Below the pieces are notes generated by a model. The model made no database searches. It was not told the origin of the DNA and was given only the letters and a program-made list of their open reading frames with translations. Below, piece after piece: positions 4,921 through 13,330 of a stretch of DNA of 13,443 bases. Where the stretch lies: positions 1 through 13,443 of the forward strand of contig CBDUMN010000094.1 in assembly GCA_965368335.1 (NCBI GenBank). Reading direction: 5' to 3'. Numbering within the stretch: the first letter of the stretch is position 1; each line of letters starts with the position of its first letter. Source of the DNA: CBDUMN01 sp965368335. GTDB lineage: Bacteria; Pseudomonadota; Alphaproteobacteria; Rhodospirillales; JAPHRK01. The translations under genes were made by a program, and so were the position numbers.

Positions 4921-7109
4921 CGGAAAAACGGTATCGGATCTGTTCGGTTTGCGAGGCGACCTGTGGGCTGGAATTTACCCTCGACGGCGCTGAAATCGTT
5001 TCGGTGCGGGGTAATAAGGGGGACGTTTTCAGTTATGGATTTATTTGCCCCAAAGGGATCGCACTCAAAGACCTGCACAACGATCCCGACCGCTTGAAAG
5101 CACCGTTGATCAAGCGGGATGGAGTCTTTGTCGAAGCGACCTGGGACGAGGCTTTTGCCGAGATTGCTAAGCGCCTACCGCCGATCCTTCAACAGTACGG
5201 CAAGGACGCCGTCGCCACCTACAGCGGCAATCCCGGCGCCCACAAAGCCTCGTTGGGGCTCTACGGCGGCGTTTTGCGCAAGACCATCGGTTCCAAGAAT
5301 ATCTTTACCGCCAGCACCCTCGACCAAATGCCCAAGCAGCTTTCCTCCGGGTTGATGTTCGGCTCCTGGCTGTCCATCGCCGTTCCCGATATTGACCGGA
5401 CGGACTATTTGCTGGTTTTGGGCGGCAATCCCCTGGTTTCCAACGGCAGCATCTGGACGGTGGCCGATTTCCGTGGACGTTTGAAGGCTTTGCAGGCGCG
5501 GGGTGGCCGGATGGTGGTGATCGATCCCAAGCGCAGCGAAACGGCCAAGGCGGCAGATGCCTACCATGCCATCAAGCCGGGCGCCGATGGCCTTTTCCTC
5601 GCCGCCATCGCACAGACGTTGTTTGCTGAAGGACTCATAGACCTGGGACGGTTGAAAGGTCATGTGATCGGTGTGTCCGAGGTTGAAGCCGCCATTTCGA
5701 GCTTTACCCCGGAAGCGGTTGCCGAGCGGTGCGGGATGGGTGCGGGAACCATCCGACAGATCGCCCGCGATATCGCCGGGGCCGAACGCGCCGCCGTCTA
5801 TGGCCGGATTGGCACCTGCACCCAGGAATTCGGCACACTCAATAGCTGGCTGGTTGATGTTATTAACGTGCTGACCGGCAACCTCGACCGTGAAGGCGGG
5901 GCTATGTTCCCCAAAGCGGCGGCCTTCGCCGCCAATACGCGGGGCAAGCCGGGCGTCGGTCGCGGCATCATCACGGGCCGCCATAAAAGCCGGGTTGGCG
6001 GACATCCCGAGGTGGCCGGAGAGTTCCCCGCCGCCTGTCTGGTCGAGGAGATCGAAACGCCCGGTGAGGGGCAGGTCCGCGCGCTCATCACTGTGGCGGG
6101 AAATCCGGTGCTCAGTTCGCCGGGTGGCGAGGCTTTGGCGGCAGCGCTGGATAAGCTCGATTTTATGGTCAGTCTCGATATTTATCTCAATGAAACGACC
6201 CGCCATGCCGATGTGATTTTGCCCGGTGTTTCGCCGCTGGAAGAAGAGCATTGGGATACGGCGCTCAATCAGTTGGCGACCCATAACACGGCTCGTTTCT
6301 CGCCGCCGATGTTCGAAAAGTCCTCCGAACAACTCTTCGAGTGGGAGGTGCTGCTGAAACTTGCAGCCATCGTTTCCGGTTCCAACGAAAGCGTTGCAGC
6401 CATGGATAATGCGGTGGCTGCAAGCTTTGCCCCGAAAGAAATTTTGGAGACGTTGGTGGCGAAAAGTGGTCCGGCCCGCCTGGTCGAGCTGGGCATTCGC
6501 TCAGGACCCTATGGCGATGGGTTTGGCAAAAAACCGGATGGATTGACCCTGCAAAAGCTGATCGATACTCCGGATGGTATCGATCTCGGGGCGTTGACGC
6601 CGCGCATTCCTGAAGTATTGCGCACCCCTTCGGGCAAGATCGAATTGGCGCCCGAGGTTTTGCTGGCGGATATGAAGCGCTTGGCGAGTCTCTTGGGTGA
6701 GTCCGGCAAACAGGGGCTTTTAATGATCGGTCGCCGGGCGCTCAGGACCAATAATTCCTGGATGCACAATCTGCCCGTTCTGGCCAAGGGCCCGAACCTC
6801 TGCACTTTGCAAATTCATCCATCGGATGCTCAAGGCGTCGGTGTCGAAACCGGCGGTAAGGCTCGGGTCAAAGGAGCGAAGGGGCAGTTTGAGATGGTAG
6901 TCGAGATCACCGAAGACGTGATGCCGGGCGTCGTCTGCGCCCCTCACGGTTGGGGGCATGATTACGATGGTATCGCCTTGTCTGTGGCGTCGCAAAATCC
7001 GGGGGGCAACAGCAATGCGGTCGCCGCTGAAGGCGTGCGGTTCGATCCGCTATCGGGCAATGCCGTGTTAAACGGCATCCCGGTAACGGTCGAACCTGTA
7101 TCCGTCTAA
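4917..7109 (+). CDS. Molybdopterin oxidoreductase with one [4Fe-4S] site (DMSO reductase/formate dehydrogenase superfamily), substrate unknown
   Basis: A 730-residue cytoplasmic molybdo/tungsto-bis-pterin enzyme; no Tat signal is present. The N-terminal [4Fe-4S] motif is Cys9-x2-Cys12-x3-Cys16-x27-Cys44, followed by the usual Lys (CPKG). Pterin-binding blocks follow: TYSGNPGAH (about 101-109), LLVLGGNPLVSNG, VVIDPKRSETA and NVLTGNLDREGG. A C-terminal dinucleotide-binding domain starts near residue 600 (RRALRTNNSWMHN, then PHGWGHDYDG). Where formate dehydrogenases carry Cys or Sec, the local sequence is TASTLDQMPKQ (131-141), with no Cys, so it is not a classical FdhF. Asp136 or a Ser/Thr could be the metal ligand (inference). 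ATG 4917 (MTEKRYRIC) is preferred; an in-frame ATG at 4908 is possible. It stands alone, without electron-transfer subunits, divergent from the amidohydrolase and overlapping the thiolase stop by 4 bp. Confidence 0.9.
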   Translation: MTEKRYRICSVCEATCGLEFTLDGAEIVSVRGNKGDVFSYGFICPKGIALKDLHNDPDRLKAPLIKRDGVFVEATWDEAFAEIAKRLPPILQQYGKDAVATYSGNPGAHKASLGLYGGVLRKTIGSKNIFTASTLDQMPKQLSSGLMFGSWLSIAVPDIDRTDYLLVLGGNPLVSNGSIWTVADFRGRLKALQARGGRMVVIDPKRSETAKAADAYHAIKPGADGLFLAAIAQTLFAEGLIDLGRLKGHVIGVSEVEAAISSFTPEAVAERCGMGAGTIRQIARDIAGAERAAVYGRIGTCTQEFGTLNSWLVDVINVLTGNLDREGGAMFPKAAAFAANTRGKPGVGRGIITGRHKSRVGGHPEVAGEFPAACLVEEIETPGEGQVRALITVAGNPVLSSPGGEALAAALDKLDFMVSLDIYLNETTRHADVILPGVSPLEEEHWDTALNQLATHNTARFSPPMFEKSSEQLFEWEVLLKLAAIVSGSNESVAAMDNAVAASFAPKEILETLVAKSGPARLVELGIRSGPYGDGFGKKPDGLTLQKLIDTPDGIDLGALTPRIPEVLRTPSGKIELAPEVLLADMKRLASLLGESGKQGLLMIGRRALRTNNSWMHNLPVLAKGPNLCTLQIHPSDAQGVGVETGGKARVKGAKGQFEMVVEITEDVMPGVVCAPHGWGHDYDGIALSVASQNPGGNSNAVAAEGVRFDPLSGNAVLNGIPVTVEPVSV

Positions 7110-8308
7110 ACCCTCTCGATCACCATGGCGATGCCCTGACCGACCCCGATGCACATGGTGGTCAGGGCATACCTGCCACCAGAGCGTTGAAGCTGATAGG
7201 TGGCCGTGGTGACGAGCCTTGCGCCGCTCATGCCGAGCGGATGGCCGAGCGCAATCGCGCCGCCTTGCGGATTGACCCGAGGGTCTTCGTCCTCAATGCC
7301 CAGTTGGCGCATACAGGCCAATCCTTGCGCGGCAAAGGCTTCGTTCAATTCGATCAGGTCCATCTGGTCGATGGTCATGCCGAGGCGTGAGAGAAGTTTC
7401 TCGGATGCCGGAACCGGGCCGATACCCATGATGCGCGGCTCCACGCCAGCCGTCGCCATGCCGAGGATGCGGGCCTTGGGGGTCAGGCCGTGCCGTTTGG
7501 CCGCTTCTTTGGAGGCGATGATCACGGCGCAGGCTCCATCGTTGACGCCCGAAGCATTGCCTGCCGTCACCGAACCGCCCTCACGGAAGGGGGCTCTCAA
7601 TCCCGCCAACTTTTCCAGTGTTGTCTGGCGCGGGTGTTCGTCTTTCTCAACCACCACCGGATCGCCCTTACGTTGCGGGATCGTCACTGGGGCGATTTCT
7701 TCGGCTAAGCGTCCGTCTTCTTGCGCGGCGGCGGCCTTTTCCTGGGAACGGAGGGCAAAAGCGTCCTGGTCGGCCCGGTTGATTTTGAAATCTTCGGCGA
7801 CGTTCTCCGCCGTTTCGGGCATGGAATCGACGCCGTATTGTTTTTTCATCAGTTTGTTGACGAAGCGCCAGCCGATGGTCGTGTCGTAAATTTCGGCATT
7901 GCGCGAAAAGGCGCTATCGGCCTTGCCCATGACGAAGGGAGCGCGGGACATGCTCTCAACACCTCCGGCTAGGCAAAGGCTGTTTTCGCCTGCCTTGATG
8001 GAACGCGCCGCAATGGCGATGGCGTCCATGCCCGAACCGCAAAGCCGATTGACCGTGTTGCCCGGAACATCGACCGGCAGCCCGGCCAAAAGCGAAGCCA
8101 TGCGCGCCACGTTGCGGTTGTCTTCCCCCGCCTGATTAGCGCAGCCAAAGGTAATGTCGTCCACCGCGTCCCAGTCGACATCCTTATTGCGCGCCATCAA
8201 CTCCTTTAAAGGGTGGGCCGCCAAATCATCGGCGCGGACGGAAGAAAGCGCACCGCCGTAGCGTCCGATGGGAGTGCGGATGGCGTCACAGATATATGCG
8301 TCGGTCAT
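7106..8308 (-). CDS. pcaF: 3-oxoadipyl-CoA / 3-oxoacyl-CoA thiolase, PcaF/PaaJ type
   Basis: A 400-residue thiolase, the length of PcaF. It has nucleophilic Cys90 (NRLCGSG), the NEAF motif at 322-325, GHPLG with His356, and the second active-site Cys386 (TMCIGVGQG). The start (YICDAIRTPIGRYGGALS), the block FGCANQAGEDNRNVARMA and the run NPQGGAIALGHPLGMSGARL match the degradative 3-oxoadipyl-CoA thiolase subgroup more closely than the PhaA biosynthetic one. That subgroup cleaves 3-oxoadipyl-CoA with CoA to succinyl-CoA and acetyl-CoA. ATG 8308 is chosen over the longer open frame to 8404 because it starts the conserved domain. It is divergent from the hydratase/dehydrogenase operon, with 262 bp between starts, and tail-to-tail with the molybdoenzyme. 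Its exact substrate is inferred from subgroup and neighbours; it could also serve general beta-oxidation. Confidence 0.9.
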   Translation of the reverse strand: MTDAYICDAIRTPIGRYGGALSSVRADDLAAHPLKELMARNKDVDWDAVDDITFGCANQAGEDNRNVARMASLLAGLPVDVPGNTVNRLCGSGMDAIAIAARSIKAGENSLCLAGGVESMSRAPFVMGKADSAFSRNAEIYDTTIGWRFVNKLMKKQYGVDSMPETAENVAEDFKINRADQDAFALRSQEKAAAAQEDGRLAEEIAPVTIPQRKGDPVVVEKDEHPRQTTLEKLAGLRAPFREGGSVTAGNASGVNDGACAVIIASKEAAKRHGLTPKARILGMATAGVEPRIMGIGPVPASEKLLSRLGMTIDQMDLIELNEAFAAQGLACMRQLGIEDEDPRVNPQGGAIALGHPLGMSGARLVTTATYQLQRSGGRYALTTMCIGVGQGIAMVIERV

Positions 8309-8358
8309 GGTCTTCGTATCCCTATTGAAATTCGACTGCCGTCTCATCACGTCTAAAT

Positions 8359-8434
8359 GCGTTCGCCGAAAGGCGGTTTCCGGGGGCGTTGACTGGCTGT
8401 GCAACTTAGAAAACCAGGGTCTTCCGGCGAACGC
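8359..8434. repeat. Spaced inverted repeat in the divergent thiolase/hydratase promoter region
   Basis: GCGTTCGCCG (8359-8368) and CGGCGAACGC (8425-8434) are perfect 10-bp reverse complements 56 bp apart. The left arm also forms a small hairpin, CGCC-GAAA-GGCG (8364-8375), with a GNRA-type loop. The repeat lies between the thiolase start (8308) and the operon element at 8471-8509, so it could be a looping operator or part of the thiolase 5' leader. Confidence 0.6.
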
Positions 8435-8470
8435 TTGCCTATGAGCTCGGCATTAAACAGCAAATTCAGT

Positions 8471-8509
8471 AATTTTGCAAAGCGGAATAATAATTTGCAT
8501 ATTGGAATT
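8471..8509 (+). promoter_or_regulatory. Candidate operator upstream of the beta-oxidation operon
   Basis: The AT-rich element AATTTTGCAAAGCGGAAT closely resembles AATTTTCGCAAAGCGAAAT upstream of etfB (from 13341), differing by one inserted base and one substitution. It carries two half-sites, GCGGAATA (8482) and TTGGAATT (8502), exactly 20 bp apart, the same spacing as the GCGAAATT pair upstream of etfB. It overlaps the candidate -35/-10 below, as a repressor site would. The regulator is unknown. Confidence 0.42.
8475..8503 (+). promoter_or_regulatory. Candidate sigma-70 promoter of the beta-oxidation operon
   Basis: TTGCAA (8475-8480) and CATATT (8498-8503) are separated by 17 bp. Each matches four of six consensus bases. 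It lies about 70 bp before the start codon at 8571, in the most AT-rich part of the intergenic region. Confidence 0.35.
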
Positions 8510-8570
8510 TGAGTTCTGTCCGTGTATGGTGCCCCCACTTGTTTTTGACCTGGAATGCATAGGAGACGTC

Positions 8571-10682
8571 ATGTCCAGCCCCGTTAGTGTCCGTAAGGAA
8601 GGCGATATCGCCGTTATTCAAATCGACAATCCTCCGGTTAACGCTTTGAGCCAGGCCGTTCGCCAGGGAATCGACGAAGCGATTGCCCAAGTGAATGCCG
8701 ATGGGGATATCAAGGCCGCCGTTATTGCTTGCGCCGGCCGGACATTCATTGCCGGGGCCGATATTCGAGAGTTCGGCAAGCCGCCGCAAGCACCTGCTTT
8801 GCCCGACGTTGTCGCCCGTATCGAAGCAGCCGAAAAGCCGGTCGTCGCTGCGTTGCACGGCACGGCCCTCGGTGGCGGTTTCGAGGTGGCGCTTGGCGCA
8901 CACTACCGGGTTGCGCTTAAGGGCTCAAAAGTCGGTCTTCCCGAAGTCCATCTGGGAATTCTGCCGGGTGCTGGCGGTACGCAGCGTTTGCCACGCCTTA
9001 TCGGCGTTGAAGCCGCGCTTGATATGATGCTGACGGGTAAGCACATTGCTGCAGAGAAGGCCGAATCTCTTGGTGCCGTTGATGCGGTGGTCGAGGGAAG
9101 TGATTCGGTGGCCGCCGGTATTGAATTCGCTAAACAGCTTTTGGCGGACGGCAAAGGAGTTCGCCCGTCCTGTGATGCGACCGACAAGATCGAAGGCGTC
9201 ACCAAGGACTCCGATGTCTTCAAGGAAGCCGAGGCCAAGCTCGCTAAAACGGCGCGTGGGCTGTTCTCGCCTTTCCGCATTGTCGAGGCCGCTCAGGCCG
9301 CCGTTGAGCTTCCCTTTGTCGAGGGCATGGCGAAAGAGCGCGAGCTGTTCCTCCAGTGCATGGATTCGTCGCAGCGTGAAGGCCTGATCCATGCCTTCTT
9401 CTCCGAGCGTGAAGTCTCCAAAATTCCCGAAGCGGCAAGCGCCGAGCCGCGCGAAATCAAAAAGGTCGGCGTTATTGGCGGCGGCACCATGGGGGCGGGT
9501 ATCGCCATTTCTCTGCTTGATGCCGGATATCCGGTGATTATGGTCGAGCGGGATGATGAAAGCATTGAGCGCGGCCGGGCCAATGTGACCAAGGTCTACG
9601 ATCGTAACGTCAAGAAAGGCCGGATGACCGCCGAGGCCCGCGATAAGCTTCTGGCCGAGCAATTCTCCACCTCGACCAGTTATGATGTTTTCGCCGATGT
9701 CGATCTGGTGATTGAGGCGGTTTACGAAGACATGGGCGTGAAGAAAGAAGTCTTCACCACCCTCGATAAGATTATGAAGCAGGGCGCAATCCTGGCGACC
9801 AACACGTCTTATCTCGATATCAACGAGATCGCCGCCGTGACCTCGCGGCCTCAGGATGTGATCGGCCTACACTTCTTCTCACCGGCCAATATCATGAAGC
9901 TTCTTGAAATCGTCGTGGCCGATAAGACCGCCGCCGACGTGACGGCGACCTCGTTTGCGCTGGCCAAGAAGCTGCGCAAGGTTGCCGTGCGCGCTGGGGT
10001 TTGCGATGGGTTTATCGGCAACCGGGTGTTGGCTTACTACCGCAAGGTCGCCGATTATCTGATGGAAGACGGCGCATCGCCTTACGATATCGACAAGGCG
10101 CTGGTTGCCTACGGCTATCCCATGGGTCCCTATCAGGTGGGCGATCTGGCTGGTCTCGATATTGGCTGGGCGACTCGTAAGCGCAAGGCGCCAACCCGAG
10201 ACCCGCGTGAACGCGTTGTCGATATCTCCGACCGTATCTGCGAAAAGGGCTGGTTCGGCCAGAAAACGGGCCGCGGTTTCTACATCTATGATGAAAGCGC
10301 TCCACGCGGTTGTCCCGACCCAGAGATTGAAGCGATCATTGATGCCGAGCGCGAGCGCAAGGGCATTTCGCCCAAGTCGTTCTCGGCCGAAGAAATCGTT
10401 CGCCGCTACATGGTCGCCATGATCAACGAAGGGGCCAATGTGGTGCACGAAGGCATCGCGCTGCGTCCGCTCGACGTGGATATGACCCTGCTGTTTGGCT
10501 ACGGCTTCCCGCGCTGGCGCGGCGGTCCGATGAAATATGCCGACATGATCGGGCTCGACAAGGTGCTGGCCGATATCAGGGAATTTGCCAAGGAAGACGA
10601 GTTTTTCTGGCAACCCTCGCCGTTGCTGGTCGAGTTGGTTGAAAAGGGTAAAACCTTCGACGATCTCAACAAGGCCGGTTGA
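8571..10682 (+). CDS. Bifunctional enoyl-CoA hydratase / 3-hydroxyacyl-CoA dehydrogenase (FadB/PimF-like)
   Basis: A 703-residue fusion that does the middle two steps of beta-oxidation: hydration of the 2-enoyl-CoA, then NAD-dependent oxidation to the 3-oxoacyl-CoA. Residues about 1-185 form a crotonase fold with oxyanion-hole GADI (62-65) and both catalytic glutamates, Glu105 (GGGFE) and Glu125 (PEVHLGILPGAGGTQ). Residues about 295-475 form the Rossmann domain, with VGVIGGGTMGAGIA (299-312) and the catalytic pair His434 (GLHFFSPAN) and Glu446. C-terminal 3HCDH domains follow (RAGVCDGFIGNRVL; FGYGFPRWRGGP). ATG 8571 is chosen for its AGGAGA just upstream and the conserved N-terminus, although the frame is open from 8475. 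It heads an operon with the two acyl-CoA dehydrogenase genes, 33 bp before the first. With PimC/PimD-type partners it resembles R. palustris PimF. FadB-like general use is the alternative. Confidence 0.94.
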   Translation: MSSPVSVRKEGDIAVIQIDNPPVNALSQAVRQGIDEAIAQVNADGDIKAAVIACAGRTFIAGADIREFGKPPQAPALPDVVARIEAAEKPVVAALHGTALGGGFEVALGAHYRVALKGSKVGLPEVHLGILPGAGGTQRLPRLIGVEAALDMMLTGKHIAAEKAESLGAVDAVVEGSDSVAAGIEFAKQLLADGKGVRPSCDATDKIEGVTKDSDVFKEAEAKLAKTARGLFSPFRIVEAAQAAVELPFVEGMAKERELFLQCMDSSQREGLIHAFFSEREVSKIPEAASAEPREIKKVGVIGGGTMGAGIAISLLDAGYPVIMVERDDESIERGRANVTKVYDRNVKKGRMTAEARDKLLAEQFSTSTSYDVFADVDLVIEAVYEDMGVKKEVFTTLDKIMKQGAILATNTSYLDINEIAAVTSRPQDVIGLHFFSPANIMKLLEIVVADKTAADVTATSFALAKKLRKVAVRAGVCDGFIGNRVLAYYRKVADYLMEDGASPYDIDKALVAYGYPMGPYQVGDLAGLDIGWATRKRKAPTRDPRERVVDISDRICEKGWFGQKTGRGFYIYDESAPRGCPDPEIEAIIDAERERKGISPKSFSAEEIVRRYMVAMINEGANVVHEGIALRPLDVDMTLLFGYGFPRWRGGPMKYADMIGLDKVLADIREFAKEDEFFWQPSPLLVELVEKGKTFDDLNKAG

Positions 10683-10715
10683 TCCGGGCCGATCAGTATC
10701 AGGAGCGGTTGACCC

Positions 10716-11912
10716 ATGGATATGCGCTATTCGCCCGAGGAGCTGGCCTTCCAGGAGGAGGTCAGGTCTTTCCTCAAGAAAAATCTGGATGCGGAGACCT
10801 CTGAAAAAGTCCGGACAGGTCGTCATCTGACCAAGGCCGATATGGAAGCTTGGCACGCCACCTTAAGCAAACAGGGCTGGCTCGCCAACCATTGGCCTGT
10901 CGAATGGGGTGGGCCGGGTTGGACGGTGGTTCAGCGCCATATTTTTGAAGAGGAATGCGCCGTGGCCCATGCGCCAAGGACCGTTCCCTTCGGGGTCAAC
11001 ATGCTCGGCCCCGTACTGATCAAGTACGGCTCCGAAGAGCAGAAAAAACACTACCTGCCGCGCATTCTCGATGGCTCCGACTGGTGGTGTCAGGGCTATT
11101 CGGAGCCGGGAGCGGGGTCCGATCTCGCCTCGGTCAAAACCAAGGCGGTGCGCGATGGCGATCACTATGTAGTCAATGGTCAGAAGACCTGGACCACGCT
11201 CGGTCAGCACGCCAACATGATTTTCTGTCTGGTGCGCACCGATCCGAGCGCCAAGCCCCAGGCGGGCATTTCCTTCCTGCTGGTCGACATGAATACGCCG
11301 GGCGTCGAAGTCCGCCCGATCATCACGCTCGACGGTGCGCACGAGGTCAACGAAGTCTTCTTCAACGATGTTCGCGTGCCCGCCGAAAATCTGGTGGGTG
11401 AGGAAAATAAAGGCTGGACCTACGCCAAGTATTTGCTGACCTATGAGCGGACCAATATTGCGGGCGTCGGTTTCTCGGTGGCGGCTCTGGCGCATGTGAA
11501 AAAGCTGGGACAAGCCATGAAGCGGCGGGGGCGTCCCTTGGCCGAAGACCCGTCTTTCGCCGCGCGTGTCGCCAAGGTCGAGATCGATCTTGAAGCCATG
11601 AAAACCACCAACCTACGCGTGATCGCCCAGGTGGCGGGCGGCGGTGTGCCGGGGGCCGAAAGCTCCATGCTCAAAATCAAGGGTACCGAAATTCGCCAGG
11701 AGCTAAACGATCTGACGCGACGTGCTTTAGGGCCGCAGGCTTTGGCTTTCCCTTCGGAAGAACTGATGGCCGGCGCCAATGATTTCCCTGTCCGTCCCCA
11801 TCTGGCGGAAACGGCGGCGACCCAATATTTCAACAATCGCAAACTCTCCATTTTCGGTGGGTCGAACGAAATTCAGAAAAACATCATCAGCAAGATGATC
11901 TTGGGCTTGTAA
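10716..11912 (+). CDS. pimC: Acyl-CoA dehydrogenase large (catalytic) subunit, pimeloyl-CoA dehydrogenase PimC-like
   Basis: A 398-residue FAD-dependent acyl-CoA dehydrogenase. It introduces a 2,3-double bond in the acyl-CoA and passes electrons to ETF. Visible are the FAD/substrate segment WWCQGYSEPGAGSDLAS (123-139), NGQKTWTTLGQHA (154-166) and the C-terminal FGGSNEIQKNIISKMIL. The MCAD-type catalytic Glu near the C-terminus is replaced by Gly (FGG instead of YEG). Glu244 (LLTYERTNIAG) instead sits at the helix-G position of the catalytic base in isovaleryl-CoA dehydrogenase and in large subunits of heteromeric enzymes. Whole stretches resemble the large subunit of pimeloyl-CoA dehydrogenase as I remember it. 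AGGAG lies 10 nt before ATG 10716. The gene lies 12 bp before the small-subunit gene. Dicarboxylyl-CoA substrates are inferred from this similarity; other bulky acyl-CoAs are possible. Confidence 0.9.
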   Translation: MDMRYSPEELAFQEEVRSFLKKNLDAETSEKVRTGRHLTKADMEAWHATLSKQGWLANHWPVEWGGPGWTVVQRHIFEEECAVAHAPRTVPFGVNMLGPVLIKYGSEEQKKHYLPRILDGSDWWCQGYSEPGAGSDLASVKTKAVRDGDHYVVNGQKTWTTLGQHANMIFCLVRTDPSAKPQAGISFLLVDMNTPGVEVRPIITLDGAHEVNEVFFNDVRVPAENLVGEENKGWTYAKYLLTYERTNIAGVGFSVAALAHVKKLGQAMKRRGRPLAEDPSFAARVAKVEIDLEAMKTTNLRVIAQVAGGGVPGAESSMLKIKGTEIRQELNDLTRRALGPQALAFPSEELMAGANDFPVRPHLAETAATQYFNNRKLSIFGGSNEIQKNIISKMILGL

Positions 11913-11924
11913 GGAGGGGCGATC

Positions 11925-13064
11925 ATGGATTTCAACCATACCGAAGACCGCCGGATGCTGGCCGAGACGATCAACCGGTTTATCCGCAATCAATACGGCA
12001 TTGAAAAACGCAACGAGGCGGCCCAATCGGAGGCCGGTTTTGACCGTGAGACCTGGGCGCAGTTCGCCGAGCTTGGCCTGATTGGCGCAATGTTCAGTGA
12101 AGATGATGGCGGCTTCGGCGGCCAGGGGTTCGATCTGGCGGTTGTGTTTGAGGAATTGGGTCGAGGCCTGGTGGTCGAGCCGTTTCTCGCATCTGCTGTT
12201 CTGGCCGGTGGGGTGATCGCTAAGCTGGGCCAGGGCGCTCAACGCGATTTGATCGAAGAGATCATGGCCGGAACCTGTCTCGCCACTTTGGCGCACGCCG
12301 AACCCGACAGCCGCTACGATCTCGAATACGTCGAGACGACGGCTGAAAAATCGGGTGATGGCTGGACTTTGAGCGGTTTGAAGATCGCCGCCCTAAATGG
12401 CGACACCGCCAATCAACTGATCGTATCGGCCCGCACTTCGGGTGATATTGGCGACAAGGAAGGCATTAGTCTGTTCCTGGTCGATCCGAAGGCCGATGGC
12501 GTTGCGCTTCGTGTCTCACCGACGGCGGAAGGCAGCCGGGTTGCCGACGTTCGTTTGTCAGATGTCGCCGTTTCCAGTGAAGCCTTGCTGGGTAAAGAAG
12601 GCAAAGCCTACGAGGCCCTAGAGGTCGCCACCGGCCGGGGTGTGCTCGCTCTCTGCGCCGAAGCGCTCGGAGCCATGGAAGCCGTCAAGGAGCAGACGCT
12701 CGAATATCTGCGCACCCGCGTTCAGTTTGGCGCGCCTATCGGTCGGTTCCAGGCTTTGCAACACCGGATGGCCGAGTTGCTACTGGAAATCGAGCAGGCG
12801 CGTTCGTCGGTTATCAATGCCGCTGCGGCCTTGGATGGCGATAGGCTGGTCCGTGAAAAGGCCCTGTCGGCAGCCAAATATCAAATCGGTCGTATTGGCC
12901 GGTTGGTTGCTGAAGAGAGTATCCAGATGCATGGCGGTATCGGCATGGCCTGGGAGTTGGCAGTGCCCCATTTCGCCAAGCGCTTGGTCATGATTGATCA
13001 TTATTTGGGCGATACGGACCACCATCTGGAACGCTTTGTCGAGCTAAGCCGCGAAGCCGCATAG
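11925..13064 (+). CDS. pimD: Acyl-CoA dehydrogenase small subunit, pimeloyl-CoA dehydrogenase PimD-like
   Basis: A 379-residue acyl-CoA dehydrogenase fold with N-terminal helical domain (MDFNHTEDRRMLAETINRFI), a middle beta domain, and the C-terminal FAD-contacting motif RVQFGAPIGRFQALQHRMAE (265-284), plus QMHGGIGMAWE (334-344). Neither catalytic glutamate position holds Glu: the helix-G site reads TGRGV and the C-terminal site DHYLGDTDHH. It is therefore expected to be the non-catalytic partner of the preceding protein in an alpha2beta2 heterotetramer, supplying part of the FAD site. A strong AAGGAGG (11911-11917), which includes the last two bases of the upstream stop codon, lies 7 nt before ATG 11925, so translation is likely coupled. 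It is the last gene of the operon, with a terminator 20 bp after its TAG. Confidence 0.9.
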   Translation: MDFNHTEDRRMLAETINRFIRNQYGIEKRNEAAQSEAGFDRETWAQFAELGLIGAMFSEDDGGFGGQGFDLAVVFEELGRGLVVEPFLASAVLAGGVIAKLGQGAQRDLIEEIMAGTCLATLAHAEPDSRYDLEYVETTAEKSGDGWTLSGLKIAALNGDTANQLIVSARTSGDIGDKEGISLFLVDPKADGVALRVSPTAEGSRVADVRLSDVAVSSEALLGKEGKAYEALEVATGRGVLALCAEALGAMEAVKEQTLEYLRTRVQFGAPIGRFQALQHRMAELLLEIEQARSSVINAAAALDGDRLVREKALSAAKYQIGRIGRLVAEESIQMHGGIGMAWELAVPHFAKRLVMIDHYLGDTDHHLERFVELSREAA

Positions 13065-13084
13065 AAAGAAAAGCTTGTCGAAAG

Positions 13085-13123
13085 AAAAGCCGATCATCGG
13101 AAAATACCGGTGATCGGCTTTTT
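13085..13123 (+). terminator. Rho-independent terminator of the beta-oxidation operon
   Basis: GCCGATCATCGG (13089-13100) pairs with CCGGTGATCGGC (13107-13118), with one G-T pair, around the loop AAAATA. The stem is extended by AAAA/TTTT, and T5 then ATTT follow. It begins 20 bp after the last stop codon. Two near-identical GAAAGAAAAGC units (13064-13074 and 13080-13090) precede it. Confidence 0.92.
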
Positions 13124-13330
13124 ATTTACAACATCACGAAAAGGGAGCCTTGCAGGGCGACGAGGCAGGAAAGGTTGAAAAAACCGTTCCAACTGACGCT
13201 GACTATTTGCGGCGAGGTCTCGACGGCGCGCGCCGCTAACCGGACGGGGCGGTCTAATCTTTGAAACGATAAGGTGTTTGTCGGTTCGGCATTTTTTCGT
13301 TGATCTCGCTAAATCTATCGACTAGCTTGA

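Noticed and set aside
5175..6332. 385-residue minus-strand open frame
   Set aside because: It is antisense to the molybdoenzyme core, with no recognisable domain and no start signals.
9879..10856. 325-residue minus-strand open frame
   Set aside because: It is antisense to the dehydrogenase half of the fusion protein and spans a gene junction.
13064..13090. Tandem GAAAGAAAAGC units
   Set aside because: Two short copies directly before a terminator; probably chance or part of the A-rich side of the terminator, and not a repeat array or CRISPR.
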